This document shows, one piece after another, positions 7,856 through 12,389 of a stretch of DNA of 12,389 nucleotides. The stretch lies in the NCBI GenBank assembly GCA_947374105.1, contig CANCAO010000018.1, positions 1-12,389 of the forward strand, in the 5' to 3' direction. The notes under the pieces are model-generated. The model made no database searches, was not told the DNA's origin, and worked only from the letters and a program-made list of their open reading frames with translations. Each line of letters begins with the position of its first letter. Position 1 is the first letter of the stretch. Both the position numbers and the translations under genes were made by a program. The stretch is from Comamonadaceae bacterium (GTDB lineage Bacteria; Pseudomonadota; Gammaproteobacteria; Burkholderiales; Burkholderiaceae_C).

Positions 7856-8770
7856 TCACTTCCGCAAATCCATGGCTGAGCGCACGCCGTCAGCCAGTAA
7901 ATTGAAACAAATCGAGGTGATGAAAATCATCAGTCCAGGCAAAGCTGCGACCAAGGGGTTGTTGAAAATCGCCGAGCGCAAGGTGTTGAGCATCAAGCCC
8001 CACTCGGCTTCTGGCGGGCGCACCCCCAAACCGAGGAAGGACAGACCCGAGGCCAAAATCATGCAGACGCTGATCAGCCCCGTGGCATAAACAAACACCG
8101 GCCCAAGCACATTGCCGAGCACCTGAATCCGAATAATGGCCAGTGAACCAGCCCCACTCATGCGAGCAGCGTCGATGTAATCCAGCTTGGCGACCTGAGT
8201 GGTCACACTTTCCGCAACTCGTGCAATTTGCGGTATGAAGACAATCGTAAGTGCCATCAAGCTGTTACTCATGCCTGGGCCCATGGCGCCTGAGATAGCG
8301 ACCGCCAGCAATACAGATGGAAAGGCATAAAACACGTCCAGGGTGCGCATGACCGCCATGTTGACCTTGCCCCCCAAAAAACCCGCGGTCACCCCAATTG
8401 AAGTGCCAACAATAAAGGCTAATGCTACGGGGACGATTCCCATGGTGAGTGACAAACGACCACCATAAATTAGCCGACTTAGCATGTCGCGCCCCAGCTC
8501 ATCAGTACCCAACCAGTATCCTGACGTTCCCACGGGTAACAAACGTTTGAGCATGCTGGTTTTGAAGGGATCCGCCGGGGTGATCCACGGTGCCAAAACT
8601 GCCGCAAATATCAGAAGTAAAAGAATAGCAGCGCACACCATGGCCACCGGATCAGCGCGCAAGCGTTGCCACACCGAACGCCAGTAGCCCTCGCTTTGAG
8701 TTGCCGCCAGCAACACCTTACCTGTCGGAGACGAACGAGCCGCCTCGCCATTTAAAACAATCTGTGACAT
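7856..8770 (-). CDS. Peptide ABC importer permease, DppC/OppC-type
   Basis: Inner-membrane permease, 304 residues. A cytoplasmic N-terminus of about 40 residues leads to a first membrane helix (about 42-62), followed by the DppC hallmark WLGTDELGRDMLSRLIYGGR (86-105) and about five more helices. The ATPase-docking EAA loop is DAARMSGAGSLAIIRIQVLG (about 200-219), and the SFLGLGVRPPEAEWG motif (244-258) is typical of the DppC/OppC/NikC group. It pairs with the DppB-type permease encoded 17 nt upstream. No good ribosome binding site is seen before the ATG at 8770, so coupling to the upstream gene is likely. Confidence 0.95.
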   Translation of the reverse strand: MSQIVLNGEAARSSPTGKVLLAATQSEGYWRSVWQRLRADPVAMVCAAILLLLIFAAVLAPWITPADPFKTSMLKRLLPVGTSGYWLGTDELGRDMLSRLIYGGRLSLTMGIVPVALAFIVGTSIGVTAGFLGGKVNMAVMRTLDVFYAFPSVLLAVAISGAMGPGMSNSLMALTIVFIPQIARVAESVTTQVAKLDYIDAARMSGAGSLAIIRIQVLGNVLGPVFVYATGLISVCMILASGLSFLGLGVRPPEAEWGLMLNTLRSAIFNNPLVAALPGLMIFITSICFNLLADGVRSAMDLRK

Positions 8771-8787
8771 GGCGCGTGAGTGTGAGT

Positions 8788-9753
8788 TCAGACCCGCCGC
8801 ATGCGGGGATCAATCAAAGGCTGTAAAACATCAACCAGCAGGTTGAGTGCCACAAAGAACATGCAGAGCACCAGGATGGTGCCTTGCAGCAGAGGGATGT
8901 CACGCTGGAAAATCGCGGTATTGAGAAGAAAACCCGTTCCCGGCCAAGCGAAGACAGTTTCAACCAAAATAGAGCCACCCATCAAATAGCCAAGCTGAAG
9001 ACCCGCCACAGCAAGAATCGTTGGCAAGGTATTTTTGGCAACATGCATGAATACCGCTCTGCGGCTCAAGCCACGCGCCCACAAGGCAATCACAAACTCC
9101 TGTTGCAGGGTTTCAGCAACCAGGGCTCGCACCGTGCGAGTGACGATACCCATAGGAATCACGCACAGTGTGACACCGGGCAATACCAGATGCCGCAAAT
9201 GCGCCCAATCCCACACCCAACCGTTACCCCCATCAGCCGAACTGCCCGGGCCAGCACCCATGGCGGGCAGCCAGTCAAGCCAGACTGAGAAAATAATAGT
9301 CAGCACCAAACCCAGCCAATAGTGCGGAATGCTGACGCCGAGCACCGACAGACCACTGGCAAACCTATCGGCCGACCCACCAATGTTGTTGCCTGCAATG
9401 GCACCGAGCATGACCCCGGCCACCATACCTAGAAGGGCAGCAAAAGCTGCCAGTATCAAGGTGTTTTTAACCGCTGAGAACACCTCGGTGCGTACCGCAC
9501 GCCCCGAAGCGATCGACACGCCAAGATCACCCTGCACGGCACGAAGCAGCCACAAACCGTATTGCACCGGCATGGGTTTATCGAGCCCATAGGCGGACTT
9601 CAACGCGGTGACCACTTCAGCTGGGGCATCGGCTGGGGCAATCGCATTGAGCGGATCACCCGGTGCGATGTAGACCAGTAAAAAAGACAGCAGCGTCACC
9701 CCCAATGCAATCGGCAAGGTATAGAGCAAACGTCGAAAAAGATAGGCCAGCAT
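8788..9753 (-). CDS. Peptide ABC importer permease, DppB/OppB-type
   Basis: Inner-membrane permease of 321 residues from the ATG at 9753. It begins MLAYLFRRLLYTLPIALGVT, the usual DppB opening with the first helix, then the APGDP motif near residues 30-34. About six helices follow, with the EAA loop FVIALWARGLSRRAVFMHVA near 220-239 and the family C-terminus LIDPRMR. A TTG at 9768, directly after the binding-protein stop, would add five residues but is less likely because the ATG gives the conserved N-terminus. It forms the pore with the DppC-type permease. Confidence 0.94.
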   Translation of the reverse strand: MLAYLFRRLLYTLPIALGVTLLSFLLVYIAPGDPLNAIAPADAPAEVVTALKSAYGLDKPMPVQYGLWLLRAVQGDLGVSIASGRAVRTEVFSAVKNTLILAAFAALLGMVAGVMLGAIAGNNIGGSADRFASGLSVLGVSIPHYWLGLVLTIIFSVWLDWLPAMGAGPGSSADGGNGWVWDWAHLRHLVLPGVTLCVIPMGIVTRTVRALVAETLQQEFVIALWARGLSRRAVFMHVAKNTLPTILAVAGLQLGYLMGGSILVETVFAWPGTGFLLNTAIFQRDIPLLQGTILVLCMFFVALNLLVDVLQPLIDPRMRRV

Positions 9754-9768
9754 AGGGAGTGCGTGCAA

Positions 9769-11379
9769 TTACATACCGAGGGTGGTCAGGTCCTGAAACC
9801 AGTGCTGTGCCTGCACATATTGCTTGACCTTGGGTGAGAGTGCGTGCGGGTTAACGTCATGCACCACCCAAAGCATCAGGGCCTGATCGACCATGGTCTG
9901 ATGAATACCAGCCAGCAAGGCGTCTTGTTTCTTGGTATCGAATGTGGTGCGAATCTGATCCAACGTAGCGTCGGTTTTAGCGTCTGAAAAACCGCCCCAG
10001 TTCACGCCATTGGGCGCAATGTAGCGACTGTCAATGAAACGCGTCAAAGCATAAAACGGGTCGGCGGTGACATAGCCCAGATTGATGGCGCTGATGCCCT
10101 TACCGGCGTTCATGTCATCCTTGGCACCACTGCGCCAGTGACGGTACAAGTTCTCCAGCTCAACCACTTCAAACTCAATGGCGATGCCGACTTCTGCCAG
10201 ACTTTGCTGGATGAATTCGTTCATGGGCAACGACAACATCTGGCCCGTGCCGCCTTGGGCAATGATCACCTTGGCTTTCAGCGGTTTGTCCTTGGAATAG
10301 CCTGCCTGAGCCATCAAAGCCTTGGCCTGTACCAGGTCGTACTTGATGGCAAACGTGGGCTTGCCGAACCAGGGACTGTTGGGCTCCAACTGCCCCTTGG
10401 CAGGCGAAGCAAGGCCATTCAGCAACTTAACCACCTCATCACGGTTCACCGCCAAATTGGCAGCCTTACGGACACGGATATCAGCCCAGGGTGAGCCCGG
10501 TTGCGTGCTGAAGTGATACGGCCAGACATGCGACATGAAATTGGTGACGACCTTAAATCCGCCCTTTTTCAACTGAGGCAAAACATCCGGCGGTGGCGTT
10601 TCAATCAGATCCACCTGGCCACTTAGCAGCGCATTGGCACGGGTCAGCGCATCGGGAATGGGCAACAAGATAATGCGGTCGGTTTTAGCCAGTCGCTTGG
10701 TATCCCAGTAGGCGACGTTTTTGACCAACTCGGCACGCTCACGGGGAACGAGCTTGTCCAGCTTGAACGGGCCGGTACCTGAGGGCTGGAAGGCTACCTT
10801 GCCCCAGTCTTTTCCGAGTTTTTCCCACTGGGCCGGGCTGGAAATCAGGAACCAAGGTAATTGATAGGGGAACAGGGCATCTGCCGCCTTGGTGGTGATC
10901 TCCACCACGTTGTCCCCAACTTTGCTGTAGCTGGCAATGGAAGGAATCCGCGGACGAACCTGCGCACTTTGTTTGGCATCAAACTGGGGGGACTTGTCGT
11001 TGAGCACTTTGTCCAAATTCCAAAGCACGGCTTCGGCATCGAAAGCAGAGCCATCATGAAACTTGACCCCCTTGCGCAAAGTGAAGGTCCATTTTTTGGG
11101 ATCTTTGGGGTCACTTTTCCAGTCGGTGGCCAAACCCTGAACCAGTTTGCCTGGACGGGTGCTGATATTGGCCTCCCACGCCACCAAGGGGTCATAGATC
11201 GTGTGGCCAGTGAATTGGTAAGCCCCGGCACCCCGATCAGGTTGACCGGTGGTCAAAGGAATATCAGCCATAGAAATTCCGTAGCGAGCCACGGTCTCAG
11301 CGATAGCCCCTTGAAGCAAAGTCATGGCCAAGGGCAGAACTATCGCAACGCGCTTGAGTTGCTTGAGTAAAGAAGGCAT
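9769..11379 (-). CDS. Peptide ABC importer substrate-binding protein (SBP_bac_5, DppA/OppA-like)
   Basis: Periplasmic binding protein that captures the substrate and delivers it to the DppBC-type permeases. Its 536 residues begin with a Sec signal peptide: Lys/Arg at 6-10, hydrophobic core about 11-24, likely cleavage after AIA (residue 27). No lipobox Cys is present, so it should be soluble. The family pattern includes ATDWKSDPKDPKKWTFTLR (about 84-102), GVKFHDGSAFDAEAVLWNLD and GTGPFKL. It is first in its operon, behind a sigma-54 promoter candidate with a leader of about 26 nt, and has a weak ribosome binding site (GGAA about 8 nt before the ATG). The exact ligand is unknown; di- to oligopeptides or glutathione-like compounds fit the family and the ggt neighbour. 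Confidence 0.94.
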   Translation of the reverse strand: MPSLLKQLKRVAIVLPLAMTLLQGAIAETVARYGISMADIPLTTGQPDRGAGAYQFTGHTIYDPLVAWEANISTRPGKLVQGLATDWKSDPKDPKKWTFTLRKGVKFHDGSAFDAEAVLWNLDKVLNDKSPQFDAKQSAQVRPRIPSIASYSKVGDNVVEITTKAADALFPYQLPWFLISSPAQWEKLGKDWGKVAFQPSGTGPFKLDKLVPRERAELVKNVAYWDTKRLAKTDRIILLPIPDALTRANALLSGQVDLIETPPPDVLPQLKKGGFKVVTNFMSHVWPYHFSTQPGSPWADIRVRKAANLAVNRDEVVKLLNGLASPAKGQLEPNSPWFGKPTFAIKYDLVQAKALMAQAGYSKDKPLKAKVIIAQGGTGQMLSLPMNEFIQQSLAEVGIAIEFEVVELENLYRHWRSGAKDDMNAGKGISAINLGYVTADPFYALTRFIDSRYIAPNGVNWGGFSDAKTDATLDQIRTTFDTKKQDALLAGIHQTMVDQALMLWVVHDVNPHALSPKVKQYVQAQHWFQDLTTLGM

Positions 11380-11415
11380 TGATAAATTCCGTGAAGGTTA
11401 AAGACAATCACTTCA

Positions 11416-11432
11416 AGCATTTTGTGTGCCAA
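11416..11432 (-). promoter_or_regulatory. Sigma-54 (RpoN) promoter candidate of the peptide importer operon
   Basis: On the minus strand TTGGCACACAAAATGCT fits the RpoN consensus YTGGCACGN4TTGCW, with GG and GC separated by exactly 10 nt. Mismatches are A for G after TGGCAC and A for the first T of TTGC. The predicted start is about 11405, giving a leader of about 26 nt before the ATG at 11379. Position, strand and spacing are all right for a real promoter, and the -24 half (TTGGCACA) is identical to that before atzF. Confidence 0.65.
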
Positions 11433-11476
11433 CAAAAACCTATTCAATGCATTTTTTAATGCTCACAAATGGGGCA

Positions 11477-11489
11477 CGCAATGATTGCG
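11477..11489. promoter_or_regulatory. 13-bp palindrome upstream of the sigma-54 promoter (operator candidate)
   Basis: On the minus strand CGCAATCATTGCG has two perfect 6-bp arms around one central base. It lies about 45-60 bp upstream of the -24 element. It could bind a regulator, but does not match the NtrC consensus (TGCAC N7 GTGCA) well. Its identity is unknown. Confidence 0.3.
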
Positions 11490-11546
11490 CCTGATTGGCT
11501 AGAGGACGGTCAGTCTTTGAACACCTTGCGATGCAGCCGCCGCAGT

Positions 11547-11581
11547 ACTCTCTGAGGCTGAGAGTGGGGTCTGCTCGACCC
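11547..11581 (-). other. Two tandem perfect hairpins in the non-coding region
   Basis: Read on the minus strand, GGGTC-GAGCA-GACCC (11581-11567) is followed after one base by ACTCTC-AGCCTCA-GAGAGT (11565-11547). Both stems are perfect. CTGCT at 11589-11585 can instead pair with AGCAG at 11575-11571, which would disrupt the first hairpin. No T-run follows, so this is not a standard terminator. It resembles no riboswitch I recognise. It lies upstream of the predicted sigma-54 start, so it would be in RNA only from lolD read-through or an unseen promoter. Confidence 0.35.
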
Positions 11582-11620
11582 TCAAGCAGTGTCAACAAGT
11601 AGGCTGGTATCTTAGGCATA

Positions 11621-11637
11621 GGGGGAACAGTTGCCCC
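11621..11637. other. Imperfect G/C-armed palindrome
   Basis: On the minus strand GGGGCAACTGTTCCCCC has outer arms GGGG/CCCC and inner arms AAC/GTT around a central T, with one mismatch per side. It could be a protein-binding site or, as RNA, a G/C stem with a 9-base loop 3' of lolD. No T-run follows, so it is not called a terminator. Confidence 0.3.
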
Positions 11638-11760
11638 CCATGCAGATCAGATGTAGGTACGGTTTATGTTGATACTGTGCTGGATAGATGATTGCCGAAA
11701 ATTAAAACTTAAGCCGTTTATCCGGAATCAGTCCATTGAAACAAGTCGAAGCTGTCGCTC

Positions 11761-12389
11761 TTACCCCAAAAACCGCCCCTGCACCAACCTCATTTGTCGT
11801 CCGCAGCGCGCCGCCAGTGACTCATCGTGCGTGACAACGATGAAGGCTGTGCCTTGATCCCGCGCCAATTGCAGCATCAGTTCGAACACGCCGTCGGCGG
11901 TAGCGCGGTCCAGATTGCCCGTGGGCTCATCGGCAAGCACGCACGCGGGTTGCGTGACCAGGGCACGGGCGATGGCGACGCGCTGGCGCTCGCCGCCTGA
12001 GAGTTCGGACGGGCGGTGGTGCAGGCGGTCTTGCAGGCCCACGCTTGCTAGCGTTTTGGTAGCCGCTTGCGTACATTCTGCATAGCTTTGACGCCTGATC
12101 CATAGCGGCATGGCCACGTTGTCCTGCGCGCTGAACTCGGGCAGCAGGTGGTGAAACTGATAGACGAACCCGAGGTACCGGTTGCGCAGCACGCCTTGCT
12201 GTGCGGGCGAGAGTGTGGCCAGGTCTTGGCCCATGAGCTGGACCGCGCCGCCACTGGGGGCGTCCAGCCCGCCCAGCAGGTGCAGCAGCGTGCTTTTGCC
12301 GGAGCCGGAGGCGCCGACGATGGCCACGGTTTCGCCACGGTGGACTTGTAGGTCAACGCCTTGCAGCACGGTGACGTCGAGCGGGCCTT
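11761..12389 (-). CDS. lolD: Lipoprotein-releasing system ATPase LolD (partial, N-terminus beyond right edge)
   Basis: ATPase of the inner-membrane LolCDE complex, which extracts lipoproteins for transfer to LolA and the outer membrane. About 208 residues are visible and the frame stays open to the edge ([15 protein letters not shown]), so perhaps 20 residues are missing; the GTG at 12369 is not the true start. Motifs by residue from the first complete codon: Walker [10 protein letters not shown] (25-33), LolD-type Q-loop [18 protein letters not shown] (Gln77), signature LSGGERQR (129-136), Walker B with ADEPTGNLD (about 152-160) and His187. The [11 protein letters not shown] stretch separates LolD from the related MacB and FtsE ATPases. 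This housekeeping gene is probably unrelated in function to the genes downstream. The stop is TAA at 11763-11761. Confidence 0.95.
   Translation of the reverse strand, partial: GPLDVTVLQGVDLQVHRGETVAIVGASGSGKSTLLHLLGGLDAPSGGAVQLMGQDLATLSPAQQGVLRNRYLGFVYQFHHLLPEFSAQDNVAMPLWIRRQSYAECTQAATKTLASVGLQDRLHHRPSELSGGERQRVAIARALVTQPACVLADEPTGNLDRATADGVFELMLQLARDQGTAFIVVTHDESLAARCGRQMRLVQGRFLG

Larger units (their letters stand above)
11380..11760. other. 381-bp non-coding regulatory region between lolD and the peptide importer
   Basis: No convincing gene is seen here. It contains, in transcription order: an imperfect G/C-armed palindrome (11621-11637), two tandem perfect hairpins (11547-11581), a 13-bp palindrome (11477-11489), an A/T-rich stretch with the palindrome AATGCATT (11446-11453), and a sigma-54 promoter candidate (11416-11432). 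No hairpin followed by a T-run was found, so where lolD transcription ends is not clear. The length and structure suit an enhancer-dependent promoter with distal activator sites. Confidence 0.6.

Noticed and set aside
8394..8409. TTGGCAC on the minus strand inside the DppC-type permease gene, with TTGG where TTGC is expected
   Set aside because: The essential GC of the -12 element is missing and the site is internal to a coding region in a tightly packed operon.
11590..11595. TTGACA on the minus strand, a perfect sigma-70 -35 hexamer
   Set aside because: No acceptable -10 hexamer is found 16-18 nt downstream (the sequence there is G/C-rich).
11521..11640. Possible known riboswitch (TPP-like CTGAGA string on the plus strand, or guanidine-type tandem hairpins)
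   Set aside because: The CTGAGA string is on the wrong strand for the genes and lacks the rest of the thi-box. The hairpin loops do not carry the ACGR motif of guanidine-II RNAs.
11666..11857. 63-codon plus-strand frame overlapping the end of lolD
   Set aside because: No ribosome binding site or recognisable product was seen, and it overlaps a well-supported conserved gene on the other strand.

Overview
The window looks like chromosome of a betaproteobacterium, most likely order Burkholderiales and plausibly a Comamonadaceae relative. The reasons are moderately high G+C (judged by eye, not computed), the character of the proteins, and a typical LolD at the right edge. Every gene supported here is on the minus strand, so transcription runs from high to low coordinates. 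There are ten genes, two of them cut by the window edges. I see no RNA gene, insertion sequence, CRISPR array or frameshifted gene.

Layout in transcription order. (1) The end of lolD, the ATPase of the lipoprotein-releasing LolCDE system (11761 to the right edge). (2) A 381-bp non-coding stretch (11380-11760) with tandem hairpins, two palindromes and a near-consensus sigma-54 promoter. (3) A complete peptide ABC importer of the Dpp/Opp type: binding protein, two permeases and two ATPases (5774-11379). (4) A gamma-glutamyltransferase-family Ntn-hydrolase without a signal peptide, joined to the last transporter gene by an ATGA overlap (4167-5777). (5) A 79-bp gap with a second, even better sigma-54 promoter motif that runs up to the first base of the next gene's apparent start codon. 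(6) Allophanate hydrolase AtzF (2342-4087). (7) A second ABC importer of the nitrate/sulfonate/taurine (NitT/TauT) type: Tat-exported binding protein, permease and the first 127 residues of the ATPase (left edge to 2268).

The genes from 11379 down to the left edge are closely spaced, several with 4-bp overlaps, and read as one nitrogen-acquisition locus with two transcription start regions. The inferred picture is as follows. The peptide importer brings in small, probably gamma-glutamyl-containing compounds. The cytoplasmic gamma-glutamyl hydrolase/transferase opens them. AtzF turns allophanate into ammonia and CO2. The second importer takes up another small nitrogenous compound, possibly biuret or a relative. 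Two sigma-54 (RpoN) type promoters on the correct strand, one before each half, suggest control by nitrogen limitation through NtrC or a similar activator. The pairing of a gamma-glutamyl peptide module with an allophanate module under matching sigma-54 promoters is the most interesting feature of the window. The true substrate is not shown by the sequence.
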